NCBI GenBank assembly: GCA_040902425.1
Contig: JBBDXI010000098.1
Location: 10,733 to 74,732, forward strand
Direction of reading: 5' to 3'
DNA length: 64,000 nt
From: JBBDXI01 sp040902425
GTDB lineage: Bacteria > Planctomycetota > Phycisphaerae > Phycisphaerales > UBA1924
Part shown: piece after piece, positions 52,359-60,021 of the stretch
Position numbering within the stretch: the stretch's first letter is position 1
How the letters are laid out: each line of letters opens with the position of its first letter
Notes under the pieces: model-generated
What the model saw: the letters and a program-made list of their open reading frames with translations, nothing else
Database searches by the model: none
What the model was told of the DNA's origin: nothing
Translations under genes and position numbers: made by a program

Positions 52359-53156
52359 TCACGGGCACGCCGCTCGATCGAGGTACCAGCGCAGCTCGCC
52401 GCCCACCGGGCGCACCCCCATCACCGGCAGGTCCTCCACCAGCTCGCTCCCCGCGGCCACCCGGGCCGCCGCCGCCCGCTTTTTCTCCCCGGTCACCATG
52501 ATCCCCACGAACCGCGACGCGTTGATCAGCCCCAGCGTCATTGTCACCCGGTCCGGGGGCGTCACCATCGGCCCAGCGTTGATGACCACCAGCCGGTCGG
52601 CGGCCTCGAGCGCCGGCGAGCGCGGGAACAGGCTGGCCGTGTGGCCGTCGGCGCCCATCCCCAGCAGCACGTAGTCGAGCCGGTCGTGCCCCTTCTCGCG
52701 CCAGCCCAGGATGTCGCGCAGCTCGGTCTCGTACCGCGTGTCCGCATCCGGCTCGGTGGCCTCGACGGGGTGCACCTGCTCACGCGGGATGTCGGAGTGC
52801 TCCACGAGGGTCTCGCGGATCATCTTGAAGTTGCTCCGCGGGTCGTCGAGCGGAACCCGCCGCTCATCCACCACCCACAGGTGCGTCCGCTTCCAGGGCA
52901 GTTCCCGGTAGTTGGGGTCGTACATCAGCCGCCGGTACAGCGGCTCGGGCGTGCTCCCGCCCGAGAGCGCCAGGTGGAAGTCCCCGAACGTCCGCACGCA
53001 CGCCCTGCTCTGGAAGAACAGGTCCGCGGCCATCGCGTCGATCAGTTCTTCCACCCCCTCGCGCACCACCACCGTCCCCGTCAGCCGGGGCCGCGGGAGC
53101 GGGCGTGCCGGCTGAACCGGCGCGATATCGATCTGGGGCGGCTCGCGATCGGGCAC
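52359..53156 (-). CDS. pgl: 6-phosphogluconolactonase
   Basis: Hydrolyses 6-phosphogluconolactone in the oxidative pentose phosphate pathway. 265 aa; FHLALSGGSTPEPLYRRL, HLWVVDERRVPLDDPRSNF, LLGMGADGHTASLFPRSPAL and TGEKKRAAAARV are the four conserved blocks of the NagB-like fold. The N terminus has a 25-residue Pro-rich tail. No zwf is adjacent. ATG at 53156. Confidence 0.93.
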   Translation of the reverse strand: MPDREPPQIDIAPVQPARPLPRPRLTGTVVVREGVEELIDAMAADLFFQSRACVRTFGDFHLALSGGSTPEPLYRRLMYDPNYRELPWKRTHLWVVDERRVPLDDPRSNFKMIRETLVEHSDIPREQVHPVEATEPDADTRYETELRDILGWREKGHDRLDYVLLGMGADGHTASLFPRSPALEAADRLVVINAGPMVTPPDRVTMTLGLINASRFVGIMVTGEKKRAAAARVAAGSELVEDLPVMGVRPVGGELRWYLDRAACP

Positions 53157-53265
53157 ACCGCATTATTCCCGGACCGGGCCCCGCCCGGGGAACCGCCCCG
53201 GAAGGCTCTCGGACCCGTACAGATGCAAGAACAAGGAAAAAACAAACCGGTTCCAGGAAAAACTC

Positions 53266-53294
53266 TTGCAGGCTCAAACTAGGGCAGTTACCTT
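53266..53294 (+). promoter_or_regulatory. Candidate promoter of a structured RNA
   Basis: TTGCAG (53266-53271), 17 bases, TACCTT (53289-53294). The spacing is ideal, and the minus-10 hexamer matches that of the toxin-antitoxin operon at 60045-60050. It precedes a hairpin-rich region ending in a strong terminator. Confidence 0.4.
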
Positions 53295-53300
53295 GATCGC

Positions 53301-53493
53301 TGAGAGAGACGCTCCGCCCGGCTGTGGCCGCGATGGCCCCAAGGTCGTAGGAGGCCCTCGATTCGAGGCGGTTCCGGAGCGCGAGAGCGCATCGGGACTG
53401 ATTGTCTGGGACGCGCCCCGTTTGCACGAGCGGGGAGTTTACAGACGCTTGACCTCCCCTCAGGCCCCGCCAACGCGGGGCCTGATGGTTTTT
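53301..53493 (+). ncRNA. Candidate structured non-coding RNA (about 190 nt)
   Basis: No open frame fits, but hairpins are dense. CGCTCCG (53310-53316) pairs with CGGAGCG (53375-53381), enclosing two smaller hairpins: GGCC-GCGAT-GGCC (53326-53338) and CCTCG-ATT-CGAGG (53356-53368). A third arm, CCCCG with CGGGG (53416-53435), follows. The transcript would end at the strong terminator 53461-53493. It lies between the divergent starts of pgl (minus strand) and the end of the release-factor-like gene. It does not show clear 6S, SRP or RNase P signatures, so it is called unknown. Confidence 0.4.
53461..53493 (+). terminator. Strong Rho-independent terminator
   Basis: CAGGCCCCGC, loop CAAC, GCGGGGCCTG, then ATGGTTTTT. 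A perfect ten-base stem on the plus strand with no protein gene in front of it, which supports the candidate RNA. Confidence 0.85.
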
Positions 53494-53553
53494 GGGCGTG
53501 CCACGGGTTCACCAACGTCCGCGGCGGCAACCCGTGCCGACCGCCACAGCCCG

Positions 53554-54132
53554 CTACTTCAGCGCGTGCACCCCCAGCCCCGCCCGCACCGCGTTCCACC
53601 GCCCCATCGCCGGCGGGTGGTCCTTCACCAGCTTGATCAACTGGCTCGCCGAGCACGCCAGCCGCGCCGCCGCCCGCTTCGGGTCGGCCCCGCTGGCCTC
53701 GATCACATCCAACGCCTCGGCCAGCAGGGCCGGGTAGTCGCGGTGCGCCGGGCTGCACACGATCCGCCCCCGCTCATCGGTGCGCGACTTCCACAGCGCC
53801 GAGCGCGTGTCCCCGAAGGGGTCCACCGGCGCGGGCGTCGTCCGCACCCGCGTCGCCAGCGCCAGCCGCAGCCGGAAGATCGCCACCGGCCGGTTCTCCC
53901 GCGCCGACCGCCGCTCGCCCGCGTGCGCCTCGATGCCAGTCGCCCGGTGCGTGAGCGTCACCTTCGACTCCACCTTGTTGCGGTGCTGCCCGCCCGGGCC
54001 CGACGAGCGGCTGGTGCCCATCTCGCACTGCCGCAGCAGGTCCGCCTCCTCCAGGGTCGCCGGGTGCGGCGGCGCAACCTGGATCGCCTCGGGCGCCTGG
54101 GGGGGAGGCTGGTGTGGCGTGGCGGGGACCAT
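53554..54132 (-). CDS. Peptide chain release factor-like protein
   Basis: 192 aa with the class I release-factor catalytic domain: SSGPGGQHRNKVESKVTLTH includes GGQ, which triggers peptidyl-tRNA hydrolysis. It lacks the codon-recognition domains of RF1/RF2, so it belongs with stand-alone GGQ proteins such as ArfB or PrfH-like factors, which rescue stalled ribosomes. The C-terminal half is a planctomycete-type extension ending in VRAGLGVHALK. The ATG at 54132 follows the tsaD stop by two bases. Confidence 0.8.
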   Translation of the reverse strand: MVPATPHQPPPQAPEAIQVAPPHPATLEEADLLRQCEMGTSRSSGPGGQHRNKVESKVTLTHRATGIEAHAGERRSARENRPVAIFRLRLALATRVRTTPAPVDPFGDTRSALWKSRTDERGRIVCSPAHRDYPALLAEALDVIEASGADPKRAAARLACSASQLIKLVKDHPPAMGRWNAVRAGLGVHALK

Positions 54133-54134
54133 GT

Positions 54135-55234
54135 CTAGAGCGCCGACGTCGGCACGGCCCGCAGCGTCAGGTCCGCCGCACGCCCCGCCACCAGCAGGTG
54201 GTACCCCAACCCCGCGATCATCGCCGCGTTGTCCACGCACAGTTCCGGCGGCGGCAGCCGCAGCCCCAGCCCGTGCCGGGCCGCGAACGTCGCCAGCTCC
54301 CGCCGCAGCAGCGAGTTCGAGACAACCCCGCCCCCCGCCAGCAGCGAGCGGTAGCCCCCGCGCGCCGCCGCCCGCTCCAGCTTCAGCACCGCCGCCCGCA
54401 CCGCCGCCCGCTGGAAGCTCGCCGCGTAGTCCGCCCGGCTCGCCCCGCTCAGCCACGTGTGGTCGCGCTCGAACTGCCCCCCCGGCAGCGGCCGCCCCCG
54501 CACCGCGTACAGCAGGCTCGTCTTCAGCCCGGAGAACGAGAAGTCCAGCGACTCGGGCCCGAGCCGGCTCACGGGGAACTCGTGGGCGCGGTCGTCCGCC
54601 CCCTCGCTCTGCGCCAGCCGGTCCAGGTTCGGCCCGCCGGGATACGGCAGCCCCAGGATCGTCGCCGCCTTGTCGAAGGCCTCCCCCATCGCATCGTCGA
54701 TGGTGGCCCCCAGCCGCACCACATCCACCGGCGACTCGCAGCGGTACAGCGCCGTGTGCCCGCCGGAGACAACCAGCCCCAGGGCGGGGAACTCCCGGGT
54801 AGGTGGGGGGGNNNNNNNNNNCTCTCCGAGCCGATCTCCGGCTCCGCCATCGGCTCGGAGAGCCGACCTACCCCCAGGAACCCCGCGTACAGGTGCGCGT
54901 GGACGTGGTCCACGCCCACTAGCGGCTTCCCCAGCGCCCACGCCAGCGCCTTCGCGCCCGCGACGCCCACCAGCAGCGAGCCGATCAGCCCCGGCCGGTG
55001 CCCGACCGCGACGGCATCGATCCGGTCGAGCCTCACCCCGGCGTCGGCCACCACCCGCCGCACCACCGGCAGCAGCCGCTCCGCGTGCGCCCGGCTCGCC
55101 AGCTCCGGCACCACGCCCCCGTACTCCGCGTGCAGGTCCGTCTGGCTCGCGATCACGCTCGACCGGACCCGCACGCCCCCCTCGACCACCGCCGCGGCCG
55201 TCTCGTCGCACGAGGTCTCCAGGCCGAGGATCAC
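54135..55234 (-). CDS. tsaD: tRNA N6-adenosine threonylcarbamoyltransferase TsaD (contains assembly gap)
   Basis: Transfers threonylcarbamoyl to A37 of ANN-decoding tRNAs together with TsaB and TsaE. It starts GTG at 55234, overlapping the stop of the protease gene. ILGLETSCDETAAAVVEGG is the N-terminal motif; HVHAHLYAGFL holds the metal-binding His pair; LGLVVSGGHTALYRCE, AFDKAATILGLPYPGG and GGVVSNSLLRREL follow. About 1,090 bp are coding. A palindromic insertion with ten Ns (54812-54821) interrupts the frame between VGRLSEPMAEPEIGSE and PTREFPALGLVV; whether the two parts are in frame depends on the gap length. Confidence 0.85.
54797..54875. repeat. Palindromic family C element with an assembly gap, inside tsaD
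   Basis: GGGTAGGTGGGGGG, Ns, then CTCTCCGAGCCGATCTCCGG and ATCGGCTCGGAGAGCCGACC, ending TACCCC. CTCTCCGAGCC and GGCTCGGAGAG are inverted. GGGTAGGT and ACCTACCC are the outer arms. The assembler broke inside it. The same core is at 7411-7435 and 58153-58215. Confidence 0.85.
54812..54821. other. Assembly gap (10 N) inside a palindrome in tsaD
   Basis: Flanked by a run of seven G on the left and by a palindromic arm on the right. True length unknown. Confidence 0.95.
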
Positions 55235-56871
55235 TTCTTGCCGTCGTCCTTCTTCACATCCGCCTCGATGAGCCACCGCTCCACATCCGGGCCGGTGATC
55301 CGCAGCCGCGCGACCACCTTCCCGGACTGGTCCCGCACCTCGACCAGGCCGCCGGTCAGGTCCGCATCCGCCCACAGGTCCGCGGGCTTCGCCGGCTCCC
55401 CGGCCGCGGCCTGCAGGTCCTCGATCCGCTTCTCGAGCTTGACCAGCTCCTTCTCCATCCGCTCCCGCAGGCGCGACGCCCGCTCCAGGTCCTTGCTCGC
55501 CAGGTCGCTCCCCTTCGGCAGCGCCTCGCCGGTGGGCTCCCACTTCCCCGACGCCAGCCGCCCCTGCACCGCCTTCAGGGCCGCGGCCAACTGCAGGTCC
55601 TTCAGCCGCTCCACGATCCACTCCGGGTCCGACCACTTCTCGTCGGCCGCGGCCCGCGCCGTCCGCACCGCGTCCTCCTCGCGCCGGACCTTGAGCATCG
55701 CGGTCGTCTGCTCGTCGGTCATCGGCACGTAGAAGCCGCCGCTGGGGTCCACGCCCCACTCCGCGGACGACTCATCCCGGTTGATGCTCCGCCCCGAGGG
55801 CAGGTAGTACCGCTGCTCGGTGAACTTCAGCTGCCCCGCCCCCGACGGCAGCGAGACCACCGCCTGCACCAGCCCCTTCCCGAAGGTCCGCGTCCCCACC
55901 GCCACGCCGCGATCGTTCTCCACGATCGCCCCGGCGAGGATCTCGCTGGCCGAGGCGCTCGAGCCGTTGATCAGCACCGCGATCGGGAACGCGGGGAGCG
56001 TCCCCTCGGCCGTGGCCCGCGTGGTCTCCTCGGGCTTGGCCCGGCCCCGAGTGGAGACGATCACGCCCTGCCCGAGGAACAGGTCGGCGATCTGCACCGC
56101 ATCCTGGAGGACGCCCCCCGGGTTCCAGCGCAGGTCGAGGATCAGGGCGCCGACGGCATCCTTCTCCGCGCCGATGGAGGCCATCGCCTCCTTGAACTCC
56201 TCGGCGCTCGTCGGCGTGAACTGCGTCAGCCGGATGTACGCGATCCGCCGCGCGGGGTCGATGAAGTACTGCCAGCTGTTCTTCCCGTCGCCCCCGCCCC
56301 CCCCGCCGTTGATGCGGTGGAACCCCTTCACCGTCCGCGCGATCACCCGCTCCCGCACGATCGTGAACGGCACCCGCTTCCCGTCCCGCTCCACCACGAT
56401 CGCCACCGCCGCGCCCGCCTCGCCCGAGAGCATCTGGATGCACGTGTCCGAGGCCAGCCCCAGCGTCGGCTTCCCGTCGATCTCCACGATCCGGTCATCC
56501 GAGAGCACGCCCGCCCGGAAGGCCGGCGAATCCTCCAGCGGCGCCACCACCGTCAGCCACCCGTCCTTCTGCACCACCTGCACGCCGATGCCGACGTAGT
56601 CCCCGGTCAGCTCCTTGGTGAACTCCCGCGTCTCCGCGGCGGGGACATAGACCGTGTACGGGTCCTTCAGGGCCTCCAGCATCCCGCTGATCGCCCCCGC
56701 CTGCATCGCCTGCTCGTCCGGCCCCTCGACGTACCGCCGGCTGATGACCGACTGGACCTCGATCAGCGGGTCGAAGAACGAGTACGGCGTCCGCGTCACC
56801 GCCAGCGTCGAGCCGACGACGACGACGGCGAGGATGGCGACCAGGGCGAATCGGAACTGGCGTGGGTTCAC
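55231..56871 (-). CDS. C-terminal processing peptidase (S41 family)
   Basis: Periplasmic serine protease of the CtpA/Prc type, 546 aa from a GTG at 56871 (GGAGG six bases before). One N-terminal membrane anchor (ALVAILAVVVVGSTLAV), then a PDZ domain (DYVGIGVQVVQKDG, PAFRAGVLSDDRIVEI), and the catalytic region: SSASASEILAGAIVENDRGV with the Ser and GTRTFGKGLVQ with the Lys. The C terminus is an acidic coiled-coil tail. It is the first gene of the run leading to tsaD. Confidence 0.9.
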   Translation of the reverse strand: MNPRQFRFALVAILAVVVVGSTLAVTRTPYSFFDPLIEVQSVISRRYVEGPDEQAMQAGAISGMLEALKDPYTVYVPAAETREFTKELTGDYVGIGVQVVQKDGWLTVVAPLEDSPAFRAGVLSDDRIVEIDGKPTLGLASDTCIQMLSGEAGAAVAIVVERDGKRVPFTIVRERVIARTVKGFHRINGGGGGGDGKNSWQYFIDPARRIAYIRLTQFTPTSAEEFKEAMASIGAEKDAVGALILDLRWNPGGVLQDAVQIADLFLGQGVIVSTRGRAKPEETTRATAEGTLPAFPIAVLINGSSASASEILAGAIVENDRGVAVGTRTFGKGLVQAVVSLPSGAGQLKFTEQRYYLPSGRSINRDESSAEWGVDPSGGFYVPMTDEQTTAMLKVRREEDAVRTARAAADEKWSDPEWIVERLKDLQLAAALKAVQGRLASGKWEPTGEALPKGSDLASKDLERASRLRERMEKELVKLEKRIEDLQAAAGEPAKPADLWADADLTGGLVEVRDQSGKVVARLRITGPDVERWLIEADVKKDDGKK

Positions 56872-57019
56872 GGTGGGCCTCCGTACTCCGCGAGCCGGGG
56901 ATCGTACGCGTGCCACCGACGCGGACGGCCCCGCGCCCGGGTCGGCGCCCGGGGCACTCGCACCGACTTCACCCAACACCCCCAAAGCCGTGGGCACGCG
57001 TTCCCTACGATCCCCGCTC

Positions 57020-58507
57020 ATGCCCGCCCCACGCGAACGCACCACCATCGACGTGAAGTCCGAGCGCACCGTCCTCGCGGCCGTGCGCCTCCCCGACTCC
57101 ACCTACGACCTCTCCAACCCCTTCGGCGAGCTGCGGGCCCTCGCCGAGCAGGCCGGGGCCCAGGTGGTCGGCGAGCTGGAGCAGAAGATGGACCGGCCCG
57201 TGGCCGGCACCTACATGGGCTCCGGCAAGGTCGAGGAACTCAAGCGTCTGTGCGAGGCCCTCGACGCCCAGACCATCCTCTTCGACCACAACCTCTCCCC
57301 CAAGCAGATCGCCAAGATCGAGGAGGTCACCGAGCGGAAGGTGATCGACCGCTCCGAGCTGATCCTGGACATCTTCGCCGCCCGCGCCAACAGCCACGAG
57401 GCCAAGCTGCAGGTGGAGCTGGCCCAGCTCGAGTACACCTTCCCGCGCCTGCGGGCGATGTGGGACCACCTGGAGCGCATCGTCGGCCACGGCGGGATCG
57501 GCGGCATCGGCACCCGCGGCCCCGGCGAGCAGCAGCTCGAAATCGACCGCCGCCTCGTCCAGCGCCGCCGCCTCGACCTGCAGCGCGAGCTGGAGGTCAT
57601 CCAGGCCCGCAAGCGCCGCGAGGTGCGCGACCGAAAGCTCGACTTTTTCACCGTCGGCATCGTCGGCTACACCAACGCCGGCAAGAGCACGCTCTTCAAC
57701 ACCCTCACCGCCGGCGGCGCCTACGCAGACAACCGCCTCTTCGCCACGCTCATCAGCCGCACAAGACAGTGGGACCTGGGCGGGGGCCTCAACGTGATGC
57801 TCTCCGACACCGTCGGCTTCGTCCGCGACCTCCCCCACAACCTGATCGCCAGCTTCCGCGCCACGCTCGAGGAGGCCACCCACGCCGACCTGCTCCTGAT
57901 CGTCCTGGATGTGAGCGACCCGGCCGCGGAGATGCACTACCAGACCGTGATGCAGACGCTCGACAGCCTCTTCGAGGAAGTCGAGGAGCACGAGCGCCGA
58001 GCCGGCCAGCAGTGGAGCCGCCCCGAGATCGCGGTCGTCCTCAACAAGGTGGACGCCCTCCGCGACAACCGCGAGGTCCTGATGTGGCAGCAGCGCCTGG
58101 GCGGCCCCACGGGTGGTCCCTTAGGTGGCCCGACGCTCCGCGGCGGGTCGCCGGGCTCTCCGAGCCGGTCCGTCTCCTTCCCTCGAACACACCGGCTCGG
58201 AGAGCCGGGCTACCCACGAAGCCATCCCCATCGCCGGCCGCGACCCCACCCACCCCGGCCACGAAGCCCTCCGCCAGCGCGTCCGGGCCGCGGCCGCGGG
58301 CGAGATCCAGGAACTGACCATCACCGTCCCGCTCTCCGACAGCCGGACAATCCACACGATCGAGAACCGCGGCCAGGTCCTGGAGCGGACCTACGAGGAC
58401 GGCGTGGCCGTGCTGCGGGCGCGGATCGGGACGAGGCAGCTGGAGCAACTCAAGTCGGCTGGGGCGCGCATGACCATCGGGTCGATCTAGCTCGCTCGCT
58501 CACCTGA
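57020..58507 (+). CDS. hflX: GTPase HflX, C terminus frame-shifted by inserted palindromes
   Basis: Ribosome-associated GTPase that splits stalled or heat-damaged 70S ribosomes. ATG at 57020. The N-terminal domain shows TYMGSGKVEELKRL and FDHNLSPKQIAKIEEV; the G domain shows GYTNAGKSTLFNTL, DTVGFVRDLPHNLIASF and LNKVDAL. At about 58103 two palindromic elements (58103-58216) are inserted; the inserted length is not a multiple of three. The natural C terminus, EAIPIAGRDPTHPGHEALRQ to the stop at 58490, is in another frame, while the given frame continues as an Arg/Pro-rich non-homologous tail to 58507. Truncated, recoded or mis-assembled; only the DNA can tell. Confidence 0.85.
   Translation: MPAPRERTTIDVKSERTVLAAVRLPDSTYDLSNPFGELRALAEQAGAQVVGELEQKMDRPVAGTYMGSGKVEELKRLCEALDAQTILFDHNLSPKQIAKIEEVTERKVIDRSELILDIFAARANSHEAKLQVELAQLEYTFPRLRAMWDHLERIVGHGGIGGIGTRGPGEQQLEIDRRLVQRRRLDLQRELEVIQARKRREVRDRKLDFFTVGIVGYTNAGKSTLFNTLTAGGAYADNRLFATLISRTRQWDLGGGLNVMLSDTVGFVRDLPHNLIASFRATLEEATHADLLLIVLDVSDPAAEMHYQTVMQTLDSLFEEVEEHERRAGQQWSRPEIAVVLNKVDALRDNREVLMWQQRLGGPTGGPLGGPTLRGGSPGSPSRSVSFPRTHRLGEPGYPRSHPHRRPRPHPPRPRSPPPARPGRGRGRDPGTDHHRPALRQPDNPHDREPRPGPGADLRGRRGRAAGADRDEAAGATQVGWGAHDHRVDLARSLT
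58103..58216. repeat. Palindromic family D plus family C elements inserted into hflX
   Basis: First a family D part (GGTGGCCCGACGCTCCGCGG) with ACGGGTGGTCCC before it, then a family C part (GGGCTCTCCGAGCCGG ... CCGGCTCGGAGAGCCGGGC). The C part has long inverted arms around a CCGTCTCCTTCCCTCG loop. It interrupts the reading frame of hflX between ...MWQQRLG and the real EAIPIAG. Confidence 0.9.
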
Positions 58508-58549
58508 GGACGAAGGCGGCCCGGAACAGACCCCATGGTGCCCGCGCCG

Positions 58550-58557
58550 CACAAGGC
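58550..58557. repeat. Left target-site duplication (CACAAGGC)
   Basis: Identical to the 8 bases at 61814-61821 and adjacent to the left inverted repeat. Confidence 0.9.
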
Positions 58558-58575
58558 GGTAGTGGTTCACTTTGA
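58558..58575. repeat. Left terminal inverted repeat of the transposon
   Basis: GGTAGTGGTTCACTTTGA. It contains the stop codon of the transposase gene (TCA on the plus strand at 58567-58569). Confidence 0.92.
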
Positions 58576-59451
58576 CCCTGCGGCCGGGGAGGGTAGGTAG
58601 TTCGTCACCCGGCCCCCGAGCGTGGCTTCCGTCGCCTCAATCCGCTCCACCAGTTCGACCATCTGCATCCGCCGGTTGGCAAGCCCGGACGCAACCGCCG
58701 GGGTGGTCTTCAGGGTCTGGTGAGAGCGGCACCAGTTGTAGGACCAGTAGTGAAGGTGGAGGGCGTGCAGGTGGTTCTGTAGCCGCTTGGAGAAGGCGTG
58801 GGTGAGCCGGGCATACCGGCGGCAGGCGAGCCGCAGGGAGGCGTTCTGGCGCTCCACAAAGGACGTGCTGATGTCCTCCCCGACCGGCTGCCCCATCACG
58901 CGGACCTTCTCGCATGAAATGCAGATGCCGGGGCTGTAGCGGGCCTGGGCCTCGCGCGGCGGGTTGGCGAAGACCTTGATCGTTTGGGCGTAGTCCACGT
59001 TCGACCCGAAGGCCCGCACGATGGCCCGCTCGTACAGGGAGAGCCCGTCCGTGGTGATTTGCACCCGGTTCGCCAGCCGCGAGGCCAAGTCCCGCATGAG
59101 GGCGTCGGCATCGGCCTGTTCCCGCCACCCAAGGTGGTAGCTGATCGCCAGCTTGGAGTCGGCGTCCAGTGCGATCCACGTCCAGATTGACCCCACCCCG
59201 ACCGCGCCCATCTTCTTCGCGCGATCCTTGCACCCGATGAATGACCACGTTTCGTCGGCCTGAATCCGCTCGGATTGCAGGCCCCGGACGTGCTGATCGT
59301 GCCACCGGGCGCAGACGGTCCCGGCATCGGCGAGTAGCCGAAGGACCGTGACCTTGCTGCATCCGCACACCCGGGCGGTGGCGCTGACGCTGGTGCCTTC
59401 GGCGAGGGCGGTCAAGATCGTGGCCCGCTTGTCTGTGGTGAGTCGGTTCAT
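58567..59451 (-). CDS. IS1-family-like DDE transposase
   Basis: 294 aa. N-terminal helix-turn-helix (ALAEGTSVSATARVCGCSKV). DDE residues: Asp66 in IQADETWSF, Asp135 in ITTDGLSLYE and Glu200 in TSFVERQNASLR. AFSKRLQNHLHALHLHYWSY and CRSHQTLKTTPA are the conserved C-terminal blocks. It ends ...SK-stop inside the left inverted repeat. ATG at 59451 lies directly after a minus-10 sequence, so the mRNA may be leaderless. It is the only transposase in the unit. Confidence 0.92.
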   Translation of the reverse strand: MNRLTTDKRATILTALAEGTSVSATARVCGCSKVTVLRLLADAGTVCARWHDQHVRGLQSERIQADETWSFIGCKDRAKKMGAVGVGSIWTWIALDADSKLAISYHLGWREQADADALMRDLASRLANRVQITTDGLSLYERAIVRAFGSNVDYAQTIKVFANPPREAQARYSPGICISCEKVRVMGQPVGEDISTSFVERQNASLRLACRRYARLTHAFSKRLQNHLHALHLHYWSYNWCRSHQTLKTTPAVASGLANRRMQMVELVERIEATEATLGGRVTNYLPSPAAGSK

Positions 59452-59457
59452 GGTTGT

Positions 59458-59486
59458 ACTGTACTGCCAATGGCAGTACGTGTCAA
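59458..59486 (-). promoter_or_regulatory. Transposase promoter with palindromic operator
   Basis: On the minus strand TTGACA (59486-59481), a 17-base spacer, TACAGT (59463-59458), then six bases to the ATG. The perfect palindrome GTACTGCCAATGGCAGTAC (59461-59479) fills the spacer. Shared CATTGGCAGTACAGT also occurs in the regulator's promoter. Confidence 0.7.
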
Positions 59487-59495
59487 GGGATGTAC

Positions 59496-59524
59496 TTGCT
59501 TTTGCAGGACATTGGCAGTACAGT
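59496..59524 (+). promoter_or_regulatory. RHH regulator promoter with half-operator
   Basis: TTGCTT (59496-59501), 17 bases, TACAGT (59519-59524), then six bases to the ATG at 59531: the same arrangement as the transposase promoter on the other strand. CATTGGCAGTACAGT (59510-59524) repeats the operator half. Confidence 0.6.
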
Positions 59525-59530
59525 GCCTAC

Positions 59531-59710
59531 ATGGCAAAGAAACCGCCCGTTCGGCGCATGCACGAGAAGCCCCTACAGGTCCGGGTAACCGCCGATCAGT
59601 ACCGCCTCTTTACCCAGGCGGCGGAACGCGACGGCCGTTCACTGTCGGGGTGGGCGAGGGACCGGCTCGCAAGGGCGGCCCAGCGCGAGCTTTCGTCGGG
59701 GAAGTCCTGA
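59531..59710 (+). CDS. Ribbon-helix-helix regulator (Arc/CopG-like)
   Basis: 59 aa starting MAKKPPVRRMHEKPLQVRV. The beta strand KPLQVRVTADQ is followed by helix AYRLFTQAAERDG-type (YRLFTQAAERDG) and SLSGWARDRLARAAQREL, the RHH fold with the GR-SLS turn. Divergent from the transposase, with shared palindromic operators between the two starts. Most likely a repressor of the transposase and of itself. No Shine-Dalgarno is seen; the start is probably leaderless. Confidence 0.75.
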   Translation: MAKKPPVRRMHEKPLQVRVTADQYRLFTQAAERDGRSLSGWARDRLARAAQRELSSGKS

Positions 59711-59865
59711 AGCCATTGGGCTGGACTGCCGACAGCGGCTTGTGTACTGTTTCGGCGTCGGAGGTGCTGTACGCGAGAACCGGCGGTACGGGGATCTATC
59801 CCGTGTCTCCCAGGGCAAACTGGGTGTCTTAGGCCGCTAGACGAACCGCCGTGCAGTGGTGGAGT

Positions 59866-59932
59866 GGAGCTGAGGGGAATCGGACCCCTGGGCGAGAGGA
59901 TTTGGAAGCCTTGCCCGACCAGTTCCAGCCCC
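59866..59932 (-). ncRNA. tRNA-like sequence resembling the tmRNA acceptor domain
   Basis: On the minus strand it begins GGGGCTGGAACTGG and ends CCCCTCAGCTCCA. GGGGCTG pairs with CAGCTCC (seven bases, one G-U), and AGGGG-TCCGATT-CCCCT is a T-arm. GGGGCUG...CAGCUCC is the acceptor stem of tmRNA. The middle (67 nt in all) is too short for a normal tRNA, and no good anticodon stem forms, so it is a remnant or an unusual RNA. CTCCACCA follows six bases later. Confidence 0.35.
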
Positions 59933-59959
59933 GTTAGATAACTGTTCACCTCCGATCTG

Positions 59960-59994
59960 AGGCCCATCCGGTGAATCCGGGTGGGCCTTGTTCT
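59960..59994 (+). terminator. Hairpin before the toxin-antitoxin promoter
   Basis: AGGCCCA-T-CCGG, loop TGAAT, CCGG-G-TGGGCCT (59960-59988): a 12-base stem with one T-G, followed by TGTTCT. It would shield the operon from upstream transcripts. Confidence 0.6.
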
Positions 59995-60021
59995 AGGGCC
60001 TAGGAAGTCTTACGCTGGGCC

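Noticed and set aside
58558..59530. A simple one-gene IS ending at the divergent promoter
   Set aside because: No second inverted repeat lies near 59530; the matching end and target duplication are at 61796-61821.
59866..59932. Ordinary tRNA-Gly (TCC) or tRNA-Trp (CCA)
   Set aside because: The acceptor and T-arm are good, but neither anticodon gives a five-base anticodon stem and the D-arm is missing.
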